This document shows positions 33,878 to 42,782 of a DNA stretch of 64,000 nt, piece by piece. The notes below the pieces were generated by a model. It saw nothing but the letters and a program-made list of their open reading frames with translations. It did not search any database and was not told the DNA's origin. Source of the DNA: Streptococcus mitis (lineage in GTDB: Bacteria > Bacillota > Bacilli > Lactobacillales > Streptococcaceae); assembly GCF_009496155.1 (NCBI RefSeq), contig NZ_WIJP01000005.1:62001-126000 (forward strand), in the 5' to 3' direction. The position numbers and the translations under genes were made by a program. Numbering within the stretch: the stretch's first letter is position 1; each line of letters starts with the position of its first letter.

Positions 33878-34621
33878 TCATTTCTCTAATTCTAATAAAA
33901 CACTAAGGGCTGATAAAGCGTAAAGTGGTGCTGTTTCTGCTCGCAAAATGCGAGGACCAAGTCCTGCAAGAACAGCTCCTTTTGCTTCAAAACTTTCGAT
34001 TTCTGCAGGTGAGAGACCACCTTCTGGACCAAAGATAAAGAGCAGTTTGGCTCCTTTTTCAAGACCAGAGACCGCTTGTAAGAGCGCAGCTGTTTCTCCT
34101 TCTTTTGCTGATTCTTCATAGGCTACTATGATAGAGTCAAATTGGTCCAGTTGAGCTAAAAAGTCTGATTTTTTCTCGAAAAGTGTGACACTCGGTACTA
34201 GATTACGCTTGCTTTGTTCTGCTGCTCCAAGGGCAATTTTTTCTAGTTTTTCAACCTTTTTACCCAATTTCTTGCCATCCCATTTGGCAACCGACCAATC
34301 GGCAGGAAAGGCCCAGATTTGGCTAGCACCCAGTTCGGTTACTTTTTGAGCGATGAACTCCAGCTTGTCCCCCTTGGGAAAACCAGATGCGATGGTCACT
34401 TGCACAGGCAGTTCCACATTGTCAGCTAATTCTTCGACCAACTCAAACTGACGATTTTCCACATCCAGCACGCGCGCTAAGCGCTTAATTCCATCATCAA
34501 AGACCAAAGTAACCTCATCATCTTCCTTCAGGCGCATAACCTGAAACATATGCTTGCTGGTTTCCTTGTCCTCAATGGTGACAGGAGAGACTGCACTCCC
34601 CTTGACAAAATACTGCTGCAT
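33878..34621 (-). CDS. rsmE: 16S rRNA m3U1498 methyltransferase RsmE
   Basis: Methylates U1498 of 16S rRNA. The 247-residue SPOUT enzyme has an N-terminal PUA-like part (1-70) and the deep knot with LLFIFGPEGGLSPAEI near 190-205 and LGPRILRAETAPLYAL near 220-235. The start at 34621 follows GGAGG; the track frame adding four residues overlaps prmA. It lies directly after prmA, in the common prmA-rsmE order. Confidence 0.94.
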   Translation of the reverse strand: MQQYFVKGSAVSPVTIEDKETSKHMFQVMRLKEDDEVTLVFDDGIKRLARVLDVENRQFELVEELADNVELPVQVTIASGFPKGDKLEFIAQKVTELGASQIWAFPADWSVAKWDGKKLGKKVEKLEKIALGAAEQSKRNLVPSVTLFEKKSDFLAQLDQFDSIIVAYEESAKEGETAALLQAVSGLEKGAKLLFIFGPEGGLSPAEIESFEAKGAVLAGLGPRILRAETAPLYALSALSVLLELEK

Positions 34622-34622
34622 G

Positions 34623-35573
34623 CTAGCCTCCAATCACACCGGAAATATCCTTGGTTTTCTTAAAGACACAGGCATTCCATTCCCCTTGAATCATATGGGT
34701 TTCAAGGAAAAATCCAGCTGACTCAGCCGACTCGCGCACCATATCCCACTTGTCCTTAATAATTCCACTCATGATAAGGTAGCCTTCATCCTTGACCAAG
34801 CGATAGGCATCCTCCGTCAGATGAATGAGAATATCCGCCAAGATATTAGCCACGATAACATCTGCTTCAATCTCAATCCCCTTAAGCAAATCTCCCGCAG
34901 CAACATGGATATTTTCCATACCAGGGTTGAGCTCAATATTTTCCTGAGCAACTCGAACTGCCACATCATCTAGGTCGTAGGCCAAAATTTCTTTGGCGCC
35001 AAGCAGCGAACTAGCAATAGAAAGGACACCTGATCCAGTTCCCACATCAATCACCGTTTCGCCACCACGAAGAACCTGCTCCAAGGCAAAAAGACTCATC
35101 TTGGTTGTTGGATGAGTTCCCGTTCCAAAAGCCATACCAGGGTCTAGCTTGATAATTTTTTCTCCCGCAGTCGCCTCATAGTCTGTCCAAGACGGCACGA
35201 TAGTCAAATCATGAGTGATACGAGCTGGCTCATAGTATTTCTTCCAGTTGTCTGCCCAGTCTTCCTCATCCAAGGCAGTCGTCCCCATTTTTACTTCTCC
35301 CAAATCCATAAAATCTGTCAATTCTGCTAAGCGAGCCTGTAAGTCCGCCTCAACCACTGCTACATCTACCGTTTCAGGGTAGTAGGCGGTCACAACGATT
35401 TCTTCTTGCTGCTCCACCTCTGGAAAAATCTCGCCAAAGCGATCCACATTTCCCACATAGTCCATGCTGTCTTCGATCGCAACACCCTGGGCACCTAACT
35501 CAATCAAGAGATTAGAGACTAGCTCCTCTCCCTCACGCTTAACTGTAACTTTTAACTCTTGCCATGTTTCCAT
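34623..35573 (-). CDS. prmA: Ribosomal protein L11 methyltransferase PrmA
   Basis: Trimethylates ribosomal protein L11 with SAM. The 316-residue start METWQELKV at 35573 matches the family; earlier ATGs in the frame are less likely. SAM motif I is [15 protein letters not shown] near residue 180, and the substrate-site motif is [12 protein letters not shown] near 246. It is translated just ahead of rsmE with a one-base gap. An inverted repeat lies upstream near 35630. Confidence 0.94.
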   Translation of the reverse strand: METWQELKVTVKREGEELVSNLLIELGAQGVAIEDSMDYVGNVDRFGEIFPEVEQQEEIVVTAYYPETVDVAVVEADLQARLAELTDFMDLGEVKMGTTALDEEDWADNWKKYYEPARITHDLTIVPSWTDYEATAGEKIIKLDPGMAFGTGTHPTTKMSLFALEQVLRGGETVIDVGTGSGVLSIASSLLGAKEILAYDLDDVAVRVAQENIELNPGMENIHVAAGDLLKGIEIEADVIVANILADILIHLTEDAYRLVKDEGYLIMSGIIKDKWDMVRESAESAGFFLETHMIQGEWNACVFKKTKDISGVIGG

Positions 35574-35613
35574 CATTAAGATACCAAGCCCGTAAAACAC
35601 AAAGCCAAAATAG

Positions 35614-35650
35614 AAACTTCTCTGAAGACGCTTGTGTCTAAGAGAAGTTT
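35614..35650. repeat. Inverted repeat upstream of prmA
   Basis: AAACTTCTCT and AGAGAAGTTT enclose AGAC...GTCT, a 14-bp arm stem. The next minus-strand gene ends at 35711, so it could act as terminator of the GNAT gene or as an RNA structure in the prmA leader. Confidence 0.5.
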
Positions 35651-35710
35651 ATCTTTTTGGCACAGTGTTTAGGGCGAGTTCAGTTTAGAAATGTAACCGA
35701 ACCATCCTTT

Positions 35711-36184
35711 CTATTTCTCTATGCATTTTTTCATGTATACCATATCCATGCCTTCTTTTTCAGGTTCAATATGGGTTTGATGGTAGCCGTTCTTCTCATA
35801 GAAAGCAACCATACCTTCATCCTGTAATACCGTACACAAATCCCACTGTCTAACGGTTGGAAATTCCTCTTCTAGCAAGCGCAATCCCTCAGAGCCATAA
35901 CCTTTTCCTTGATACTGGGGCAAAATCGCTGCCGTTCCCAACCAAGCTTTCGTTAACTCGTCATTGGTCTGAGCTCGTAAAAATCCGATGTTTGCTTCAT
36001 CTTCTTTCACAAAGTAGTAATAGCTATTGGGACGCTCGACTAGTTTCCACTTAATTCGTTCACTGTCCTCCAGATAAGGATCGTATTCATCTTGGTATTT
36101 GTCATAAACAGCCTTAAAGCTAGCTCTTTGAATCGCAATGATGGTCTCCAAATCCTCTGCTCCTGCTCGTTCAAGTCTTATCAT
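35711..36184 (-). CDS. GNAT-family N-acetyltransferase
   Basis: A 157-residue acetyltransferase with the acetyl-CoA loop LPQYQGKGYGSEGL near residues 88-101 (Q/RxxGxG/A form) and the C-terminal FYEKNGYHQTHIEPE. The acceptor cannot be told. It overlaps the Nudix gene by four bases and shares its transcript, so they may clean up related metabolites. Confidence 0.85.
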   Translation of the reverse strand: MIRLERAGAEDLETIIAIQRASFKAVYDKYQDEYDPYLEDSERIKWKLVERPNSYYYFVKEDEANIGFLRAQTNDELTKAWLGTAAILPQYQGKGYGSEGLRLLEEEFPTVRQWDLCTVLQDEGMVAFYEKNGYHQTHIEPEKEGMDMVYMKKCIEK

Positions 36185-36609
36185 AAACTTTCCTCCAAAT
36201 AATCCCTCAATCTACCCTGCAACTGCGGAACTACTTGACTGGATGTCAAAAATTCCTCAATGCTCATCAATTTGTATCCCTGTCCTTCATCTCCAAATGT
36301 GATATTATCAAACTGCTCCTGTGTCAGCCGACCGACTAGAAATACCGATTGTTTATCCGCAAAAAGCACACTTGGATAACCCCTACTCCAAAGCAGACAA
36401 TCCTCAGTCAGATGAATCCCCAGTTCTTCATAAACTTCACGCGCCGCACATTCAAATGGGCTTTCGTCCCCTTCACGGCCACCACCCGGCAACTCCCACA
36501 TATTAGGCCAAGGGATATTTTCCTTATCATCACGCAAGATGACCAGTAGCTTATCACCACAAAATAAGGCAATCTTGCAACCTTGGAAATCAGTAAGTTC
36601 TATTTCCAT
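36181..36609 (-). CDS. Nudix hydrolase
   Basis: A 142-residue Nudix protein. The Nudix box GGGREGDESPFECAAREVYE runs from about residue 41 to 60, continuing ELGI, with the metal-binding REVYEE. It hydrolyses nucleoside-diphosphate-linked compounds, substrate unknown. It overlaps the GNAT gene downstream and follows the DUF3013 gene by nine bases. Confidence 0.88.
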   Translation of the reverse strand: MEIELTDFQGCKIALFCGDKLLVILRDDKENIPWPNMWELPGGGREGDESPFECAAREVYEELGIHLTEDCLLWSRGYPSVLFADKQSVFLVGRLTQEQFDNITFGDEGQGYKLMSIEEFLTSSQVVPQLQGRLRDYLEESL

Positions 36610-36618
36610 GCTAGACTC

Positions 36619-37089
36619 CTAATACCTCGGATAAGGATAAAATTCCCCCTCTTCCAAGCCAACTTTTCCTTCTTCAAAGACTTCTTGGTTCCATTCCATG
36701 ACGAATTCTTCTGCTTCTGGGTCTTCCAAAAAGTCCATAAGGGCATCTAGTCCAACCTCGGCAGTATCTTTAAGGAATAGCGCAAAATAAGCTAAAAATT
36801 CGCGAGAAAATCCTTTTTTAGGCAAGTAAGGGATGACAGTCAAATAGTCTTCCTCATTGACTGTTGATTTAGCAGGATTGTAAAAAAGCACTGCTTCCTC
36901 AAAGAGAATGTCATCTGACGAAACCTCTCCGTCTTCATCTACCATCTCCACACCTGCAGCATTTTGTGCCTCCAATAGAAAACTCACTTCAACCGCGTGG
37001 TTGCGCTTGTCCCAACTAATCTCAAAGTCAAAGGGAAAGTTCTTCTCCAACTCTTCCTCTAAAACGTCTAAAAATCCATATGTTGCCAT
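36619..37089 (-). CDS. DUF3013 family protein
   Basis: A 156-residue, very acidic protein (many Glu and Asp) starting MATYGFLDVLEEELEKNFPF. It resembles the streptococcal DUF3013 group. No catalytic motif, signal or membrane part is seen. It heads a three-gene minus-strand unit with the Nudix and GNAT genes. Function unknown. Confidence 0.75.
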   Translation of the reverse strand: MATYGFLDVLEEELEKNFPFDFEISWDKRNHAVEVSFLLEAQNAAGVEMVDEDGEVSSDDILFEEAVLFYNPAKSTVNEEDYLTVIPYLPKKGFSREFLAYFALFLKDTAEVGLDALMDFLEDPEAEEFVMEWNQEVFEEGKVGLEEGEFYPYPRY

Positions 37090-37382
37090 TTTGTCCTCTT
37101 TCTATGCGACTCTTAAATCGCCCCGATTGCTCGGAAATATGCTAAAATAGATACTACCATCTTACCACAAAATTATTTTATGTCCTAATTATACCATATT
37201 GCATCATTTAAACCCTTGGTAGCAGTGATTTTCTTAGCAGTCTGATTTCTTTATTTTTCCCAAAAAAGTCGACACAAAAAAGCCCTTGAAAGGGCTAGCA
37301 AATCTATAGGATCAATAGACAAGTAACTAGCACAATTAGATGTGCTTTTTTATTGACCATTCCCACGATGCCACACTTAATC

Positions 37383-37835
37383 TTATGCTTGTATCTTCTT
37401 ATCTGCAATAGCATCTGTCAAAGTCTGAGAAAAGTTAAGTCCCATTTCTCGTCCTAACTTGTCTGCCCATCTTGGTATGGTCAAAGTCTTTTTAATTGGT
37501 TCCTGACTTCCTAGGTATTCTGATACATCAACAGATACCATAGAAATAAAAGATTTACCTAGATCATAAGTTGACACGAAATCTTCATCATCTTTAAAAG
37601 GATCGTTATCAATTAAAGACAAGCTATTGATATCTGATGGCTGGGGCAAATCTCCATCACTCTCTATCAAATCTGCGACAGTTATGCCTAACCACTCCGA
37701 ACCCATAGCCAAAGCCTCAGAAATCCCCTCTCCTTGTGTAGCTGAGTATTCAAAATCTGGGAAATGGACAAAATAAGTCGCTTCTGCTCCGTCTGTATCG
37801 TCATAATAAAATAAAGCTGGATACGTAACTAACAT
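37383..37835 (-). CDS. hicB: HicB-type antitoxin
   Basis: A 150-residue antitoxin. Residues 1-60 are the partial RNase H-like fold of HicB (FYYDDTDGAEATYFVHFPDFEYSATQGEGISEALAMGSEWLG), and the C-terminus 113-140 (LTIPRWADKLGREMGLNFSQTL) looks like a ribbon-helix-helix DNA-binding domain. It lies 36 bases after the hicA toxin gene. In the normal pair it binds HicA and represses the operon. The 290 bases before the next gene on this strand contain hairpins but no gene. Confidence 0.85.
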   Translation of the reverse strand: MLVTYPALFYYDDTDGAEATYFVHFPDFEYSATQGEGISEALAMGSEWLGITVADLIESDGDLPQPSDINSLSLIDNDPFKDDEDFVSTYDLGKSFISMVSVDVSEYLGSQEPIKKTLTIPRWADKLGREMGLNFSQTLTDAIADKKIQA

Positions 37836-37871
37836 TTCACTACCTCCATATCAAAAAGCAGGGGCTGAATT

Positions 37872-38051
37872 TTACAACCCAGCTTGCTTTCTTATCCCTC
37901 TTTCAGTGTACTTATTCAGCTCACCATGGGGGACTGTGATGGGTCTTTCTCCTTGCTTCTCCATTTTAACATGGGAGCCTTTACCGCCTTTGGTCTTTAT
38001 CCAACCATGTGCCGTAAGGAGTTTGACCATCTCTTTTTGTGTCATAGGCAT
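37872..38051 (-). CDS. hicA: HicA-type mRNA interferase toxin
   Basis: A 59-residue toxin of double-stranded-RNA-binding-like fold that cleaves mRNA when free. The start at 38051 follows AGGAGG. The catalytic His lies in KGGKGSHVKM near residues 27-36 and the typical ITVPHGELNKYTERGI follows. It is upstream of hicB, the usual order. A 16-bp perfect palindrome lies 28 bases upstream. Confidence 0.88.
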   Translation of the reverse strand: MPMTQKEMVKLLTAHGWIKTKGGKGSHVKMEKQGERPITVPHGELNKYTERGIRKQAGL

Positions 38052-38078
38052 AGCGCTTTTACCTCCTGACAACACCAT

Positions 38079-38094
38079 TATAACACGTGTTATA
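38079..38094. promoter_or_regulatory. Palindromic operator of hicAB
   Basis: TATAACACGTGTTATA is a perfect 16-bp palindrome just upstream of the hicA ribosome site, where HicB or the HicAB complex would bind. It overlaps where the promoter should lie. Confidence 0.7.
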
Positions 38095-38171
38095 CGTATT
38101 GTAAAGAGGGATGATACTTATTATTCTCTCATACCAAAAAAACCCTAGTTGTGGTTCTAAGGGCAGCCAAT

Positions 38172-38426
38172 TTATTCAGACTTATTTTTAAATACTGCTT
38201 CTTTATAAAGCACTTCATCATCTGTATAGTCAATTGTAAAAGTATCTCGATTTAAGACAGACTGAGGCGGAGTTGAATGAATCATAGGAACACTGCGTAC
38301 CCTATACTTTTTATCTCCAATTTTTACAAACTGATTAACTCTCAAGGCTTCCAAATCAGGATTTTCCACAGTTATGACAAGGAGACGATTTACTACTTCA
38401 AAAACATCAATTATTCTATTTTTCAT
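38172..38426 (-). CDS. Hypothetical protein, downstream partner of an orphan pair
   Basis: An 84-residue soluble protein (MKNRIIDVFEVVNRLL) rich in beta-type segments, with no motif I recognise. The start at 38426 lies inside the end of the upstream gene (11-base overlap), so it is coupled to it. An earlier ATG at 38441 is possible. Together with the next gene it forms a two-gene unit beside hicAB; whether it is linked to the toxin pair is open. Confidence 0.6.
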   Translation of the reverse strand: MKNRIIDVFEVVNRLLVITVENPDLEALRVNQFVKIGDKKYRVRSVPMIHSTPPQSVLNRDTFTIDYTDDEVLYKEAVFKNKSE

Positions 38427-38643
38427 GTTTTTCCAATTCATAATTATTATTAGAACGAACTTCTTGGTAAACAAAATCAAGTTTAGGTTTAATGTTTTCG
38501 TACAAATCTAAAATCTCTTTTGGAGTATCTTCACGGAAGATAAATTTTCTTTTCCCTGAGATAGCTTTATCACTAAGAATCCAATGACGAATTTGTTTTG
38601 TAAAAATCAAAACTTCCTGACTTGGTAGTTCCATTATTTCCAT
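38416..38643 (-). CDS. Hypothetical protein, upstream partner of an orphan pair
   Basis: A 75-residue basic-to-mixed protein (MEIMELPSQEVLIFTKQIRH) with a good AGAGAGGTGATAAGTA ribosome site. It has a Lys/Arg-rich middle (SGKRKFIFREDT) and a charged end. I recognise no family. It overlaps the next gene and lies between hicAB and rarA. Confidence 0.6.
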   Translation of the reverse strand: MEIMELPSQEVLIFTKQIRHWILSDKAISGKRKFIFREDTPKEILDLYENIKPKLDFVYQEVRSNNNYELEKHEK

Positions 38644-38933
38644 TACTTATCACCTCTCTTTTCATTATAGTTCATGCAATAACATTTAGCAATATTATTT
38701 CTCAAATCAGTAATTACACTTCTTAGACTCAACTATCATATTTTGAACTTTAAGGGAAATCAATTCTCTCATGCTAATCCCTCTCCTCATCAAATTAAAT
38801 AGTCAAAAAGATTCTATCTCACACCCTGAATATTACAAAACCATTGAAATATCACAACTAATAGGTTAGAATGGACATAGTAAGATATAGTAGATGAACC
38901 ATTTAACTCAGATCCACGTTAGAAAGGACTGCT

Positions 38934-40205
38934 ATGCCAGACAATCTCGCACTTCGCATGAGCCCTAAAACCATCGACCAGGTCATCGGTCAGGAACATC
39001 TGGTCGGACAAGGAAAAATCATCCGCCGCATGGTAGAAGCCAACCGCCTGTCCTCCATGATTCTCTATGGTCCTCCGGGAATCGGCAAGACCAGTATTGC
39101 CTCTGCCATCGCAGGGACGACCAAGTATGCCTTTCGAACTTTCAATGCGACAGTTGATAGTAAAAAACGATTGCAAGAAATTGCGGAAGAGGCTAAATTC
39201 TCTGGTGGTCTCGTCCTATTACTAGACGAGATTCATAGACTAGATAAAACCAAGCAAGACTTCCTCTTGCCTCTCTTGGAAAGTGGACTAGTCATCATGA
39301 TTGGGGCTACAACTGAAAATCCTTTCTTTTCTGTCACTCCTGCCATTCGTAGCCGTGTTCAAATTTTTGAGTTGGAACCTCTGTCTAACCAAGACGTCAA
39401 AGAAGCCCTGCAGATAGCTCTAAGTAACCCTGAGCGTGGTTTTGATTTTCCAGTAGAGCTAGATGAGGATGCGCTGGATTTCATAGCAACTTCTACAAAC
39501 GGAGACCTTCGCTCTGCCTTTAACTCACTGGATTTGGCAGTTCTCTCTACCCCTGAGAATGATGAGGGCATCCGCCACATCACCCTCGACATCATGGAAA
39601 ATAGCCTGCAGCGGAGCTACATTACTATGGATAAGGATGGAGACGGTCACTATGATGTTCTATCTGCCCTGCAAAAGTCTATCCGTGGCTCAGATGTTGA
39701 TGCCAGTCTTCACTATGCTGCCCGCTTGATTGAGGCTGGTGATTTGCCAAGTCTCGCTCGTCGCTTGACTGTTATCGCTTATGAAGATATCGGTTTGGCC
39801 AATCCTGAGGCCCAGATTCATACCGTGACTGCTCTGGATGCTGCACAAAGGATTGGATTCCCAGAAGCCCGCATTCTCATTGCCAATATCGTGATTGATT
39901 TAGCCCTTTCTCCAAAATCCAACTCAGCCTATGTAGCTATGGACAAGGCACTTGCCGACCTCAAAACATCAGGGCATTTGCCTATTCCTCGGCACCTGCG
40001 TGATGGGCACTACAGTGGAAGCAAGGAACTGGGGAATGCCCAAGACTATCTCTATCCACACAACTATCCTGGAAATTGGGTCAAGCAAGACTATCTGCCA
40101 GAAAAAATTCGTAGTCATCACTATTTCCAAGCAGAAGATACTGGTAAATATGAACGGGCTTTGGCTCAAAGAAAGGAAGCTATCGACCGTTTGCGAAAAA
40201 TCTGA
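38934..40205 (+). CDS. rarA: Replication-associated recombination protein RarA (MgsA)
   Basis: AAA+ ATPase that acts at stalled forks. The 423-residue protein has Walker A YGPPGIGKTS near residues 43-52, Walker B LLLDEIHR near 95-102, sensor 1 ATTEN near 124, and a C-terminal tetramer domain. A weak AGAAAGGAC site precedes the start. It is followed by a 6S RNA gene on the same strand. Confidence 0.94.
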   Translation: MPDNLALRMSPKTIDQVIGQEHLVGQGKIIRRMVEANRLSSMILYGPPGIGKTSIASAIAGTTKYAFRTFNATVDSKKRLQEIAEEAKFSGGLVLLLDEIHRLDKTKQDFLLPLLESGLVIMIGATTENPFFSVTPAIRSRVQIFELEPLSNQDVKEALQIALSNPERGFDFPVELDEDALDFIATSTNGDLRSAFNSLDLAVLSTPENDEGIRHITLDIMENSLQRSYITMDKDGDGHYDVLSALQKSIRGSDVDASLHYAARLIEAGDLPSLARRLTVIAYEDIGLANPEAQIHTVTALDAAQRIGFPEARILIANIVIDLALSPKSNSAYVAMDKALADLKTSGHLPIPRHLRDGHYSGSKELGNAQDYLYPHNYPGNWVKQDYLPEKIRSHHYFQAEDTGKYERALAQRKEAIDRLRKI

Positions 40206-40234
40206 AATCCTTTTCAAAAAATTGCACTTTCCTC

Positions 40235-40262
40235 TTGATTTTTTTTGAAAAAGTGGTATCAT
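40235..40262 (+). promoter_or_regulatory. Promoter of the 6S RNA
   Basis: TTGATT (40235-40240) and an extended -10 TGGTATCAT (TATCAT at 40257-40262), spacer 16 bases, put the RNA start near 40269. Confidence 0.65.
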
Positions 40263-40268
40263 ATAAAC

Positions 40269-40465
40269 ATAGAAACGCTGTGGTGTACGACTTCACACTT
40301 AAGTGTTGACCGACTATTTTTTGTATTATTAGGGAAACAAAAGTCTTCTAACAGCATGTAGGCCGTCTCACACGGAAACAGCTTCAGTTAGAGCGAGTTG
40401 CCCACCTGCTTAATTGCGCGGGTTCAATACAAACCGTGAAGTTTCGGCACCAATACAGCTTTTTT
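40269..40465 (+). ncRNA. ssrS: 6S RNA (SsrS)
   Basis: About 195 bases with a closing stem GCTGT...GGTG against CACC...ACAGC, a large internal region and a T-run at its end. 6S RNA mimics an open promoter and holds housekeeping RNA polymerase. The size, the long closing stem, the promoter and the site between rarA and a tRNA-Lys support the call; I cannot fold it or compare it with a covariance model here. A tmRNA was considered and rejected. Confidence 0.65.
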
Positions 40466-40469
40466 CTTT

Positions 40470-40542
40470 GCCTCCTTAGCTCAGCTGGCAGAGCAGCGGA
40501 CTCTTAATCCGTGGGTCACAGGTTCGATCCCTGTAGGGGGCA
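40470..40542 (+). tRNA. tRNA-Lys (CTT)
   Basis: 73 bases with a GCCTCCT/AGGGGGC acceptor stem (one G-T pair) and discriminator A. The anticodon loop CTCTTAA at 40501-40507 gives anticodon CTT, and the T-loop is GTTCGATCC. CCA is not encoded. A terminator-like stem (AAGCCTTGATAACCAAGGCTTTTT) follows. The 3' end is repeated near 44.63 kb. Confidence 0.93.
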
Positions 40543-40893
40543 TCTAAATACAACAGGAAAAGCCTTGATAACCAAGGCTTTTTTGCTTATCTATAACTGA
40601 TTTGCCTCATCATTTGCCCCACTTTTAAATCTATCTTTTCTTTTTGAACCAAATTACATCTTAACAAATAGTGTAAAGCCAGTTACTTTTGCTTTGATGC
40701 CATACAATATTTTCATGTAGAGAAGACAAATTTTATCTTCTCTTTTTATTTTCAAAATAATAAAAACTGATTTTCTTTTCATGAATCAGACTGAAACTTC
40801 CAAATTTTCCATTTTGTTTATTGATATTTCCTCTAAAAAGGTGTATAATATTTTTATTATCAAACTATACTATACTATATAGGGGGTATTGAA

Positions 40894-41409
40894 ATGAAAT
40901 TTTCTAATCGTTTATCGCTATTCCTTGCAGGAGTTGTTTTTGTCCTTTTAGGACTTTTCCTATTTACAAACCCAGTAGCTAATCTTGTTGCTTACAGCTG
41001 GTGGATTGCATTTGGTTTACTGGTTTCTTCTATAGCAGCTATTTTAGGCTATTTCTCTGTACCAAAAGAGCTTCGCTCACCAGCTCATCTTTTCCAAGGG
41101 ATTGTTAATCTTCTCTTAGCTCTTTACCTCGTTGCCTATGGCTTTGTGACGCTGCCAGTTGTCATTCCAACTATTTTAGGAATTTGGTTAATTGTAGAAG
41201 CCATTATAGTTTTCTTTAAAGGCAATCGTCTGGGATTGATTTTCCCTATTATTGGCAACCATATCATGTGGATAGCGTTGCTTGCATTTTTACTAGGTCT
41301 AGTGATTTTGTTCAATCCAGTAGCTACAAGTGTCTTTGTCGTTTATGTCGTTGCCTTTGCATTTTTAATTGTTGGTTTCACCTATATCCTTGATGCCTTT
41401 CGTAAATAA
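40894..41409 (+). CDS. HdeD-like (DUF308) membrane protein
   Basis: A 171-residue integral membrane protein with six short hydrophobic segments in pairs, the layout of the HdeD/DUF308 family linked to acid stress. The start has AGGGGGT before it. It stands alone between the two tRNA-Lys genes, about 350 bases after the first. The preceding gap holds a tRNA-type terminator and AT-rich sequence without a gene. A larger relative of this membrane module starts the protein at 42783. Confidence 0.75.
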   Translation: MKFSNRLSLFLAGVVFVLLGLFLFTNPVANLVAYSWWIAFGLLVSSIAAILGYFSVPKELRSPAHLFQGIVNLLLALYLVAYGFVTLPVVIPTILGIWLIVEAIIVFFKGNRLGLIFPIIGNHIMWIALLAFLLGLVILFNPVATSVFVVYVVAFAFLIVGFTYILDAFRK

Positions 41410-41471
41410 TCTAGCTGCCATTTTGGGCATATTAAAATAGCTGGGAAGTTACATTCTCAGCTTTTTCTGTT

Positions 41472-41544
41472 GCCTCCTTAGCTCAGTTGGTAGAGCAGTA
41501 GACTCTTAAGCTATGGGGCGCAGGTTCGAGCCCTGCAGGGGGCA
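41472..41544 (+). tRNA. tRNA-Lys-like (CTT), anticodon stem with one mismatch
   Basis: 73 bases with the same acceptor and D-arm as the first tRNA-Lys. The anticodon loop CTCTTAA (41503-41509) again gives CTT. The stem GTAGA/GCTAT has an A-G mismatch next to the loop (41502 against 41510), and the variable and T arms differ slightly. It may be a working second copy or a decaying one. The 3' flank repeats the AAGCCTTG...CAAGGCTTTTT terminator. Confidence 0.75.
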
Positions 41545-41684
41545 CATCTAAATCAACAGAAATAAGCCTTGAAACCAAGGCTTTTTTTAACGTCTAATAG
41601 CTTTTTGTAGAAAAGTATTTAAAAATAAAAGAGAAGAGAATCTCTCACTCTCTTCTCAGTATATCTTATTAAATTTAGTTTTTC

Positions 41685-42773
41685 TTAATCTAGCTGATTT
41701 TCCTTTGCAACGACAAATTCCTTAACCAATCGATAGATAACAGCAAATATCGGTGTAAAGAATATCATCCCAAGTAAGCCAAAGAGATTGCCTCCAATAC
41801 TAGCAGCCGCAAGCGTGAAAATAGCTGGCAAACCAATAGATTGACCTACAACTCTAGGATAAATAAGGTTTCCTTCAATCAGCTGTATAACTTGATATAG
41901 AAGAAGAGAAAGTAAGGCTTGAGTAGGACTCACTGTGAAGATAAAAATCGCTCCCACAACACAAGCAATCATAGGCCCTACATAAGGAATGAACGATAGC
42001 ACTCCTGCAAATATACCTGTCATTACCCCATAAGGTAGTCCAAACAGGCTGTAGCCAACCGCTATCATAACTCCTATGATGACTGCTTCAATCAGCTGAC
42101 TCATCAAAAATTGGTCATAAGTCTCTAGTGCTACTTGTCCAATGTAAGTTAACTTTGTCACCACTTTCTCTGGAAATATAACTTTTAGAAGTCTACTCGT
42201 CATCGCTGCCAGATGTTCCTTACTGGATAAAAATAAAAAGGTAAATACTATAATCAGAAAGGCATTCATTATACTTGAAAAAATATTTCCTATATTACTA
42301 GTCAGACCGGATAAGAAGGTTATCAAAGCTTGACTAATAGAGCTAGACTGTCCCTGAATTCCTGATACGATAGTTGACAGCATGTCTTTGGTTACAAATT
42401 CCGAGCTGTCTAGCAATTTCCCAAGTTGAGTCAGGACTGTTGAAAGGACTGCTCCCAGCTGACTAATAGTCTGAGCAAGGGTTGGAAGCACCAAAACCAA
42501 AAGACAGATCACGATTAAGATAAGAGATAGGAAAACAAGCACCATAGCAATCGGACGGCGCAACCCTGCCTTTACCTTCATTTTAACTAGGAATTCTTCA
42601 ATTTTTTTCATGGGAACATTGAGCACAAAAGCAATGACAGCACCATAAATCAAGGTAGAAGTTACTTCAAAGAGAGATACTGCCCCTGATATAAAGCTTG
42701 ATGCATTCAGAATTACAAGAGTAACCAGCCCTATAAAAAGGATTAATGGGGTGTATTTTTTTACTAAATTCAT
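41685..42773 (-). CDS. AI-2E family transporter-like permease
   Basis: A 362-residue membrane protein with about eight segments and the large middle loop of the AI-2E (TqsA/YdiK) family. The re-entrant GGNLFGLLGMIFFTPIFAV near residues 331-349 is typical. Family members move the quorum signal AI-2 or act as Na+/H+ antiporters; the substrate here is open. It starts nine bases after the gene at 42783, so both share a message. Confidence 0.8.
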   Translation of the reverse strand: MNLVKKYTPLILFIGLVTLVILNASSFISGAVSLFEVTSTLIYGAVIAFVLNVPMKKIEEFLVKMKVKAGLRRPIAMVLVFLSLILIVICLLVLVLPTLAQTISQLGAVLSTVLTQLGKLLDSSEFVTKDMLSTIVSGIQGQSSSISQALITFLSGLTSNIGNIFSSIMNAFLIIVFTFLFLSSKEHLAAMTSRLLKVIFPEKVVTKLTYIGQVALETYDQFLMSQLIEAVIIGVMIAVGYSLFGLPYGVMTGIFAGVLSFIPYVGPMIACVVGAIFIFTVSPTQALLSLLLYQVIQLIEGNLIYPRVVGQSIGLPAIFTLAAASIGGNLFGLLGMIFFTPIFAVIYRLVKEFVVAKENQLD

Positions 42774-42782
42774 AAATTCTCC

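Noticed and set aside
40269-40465. tmRNA
   Set aside because: No tag reading frame and no tRNA-like ends; the long closing stem and size fit 6S RNA better.
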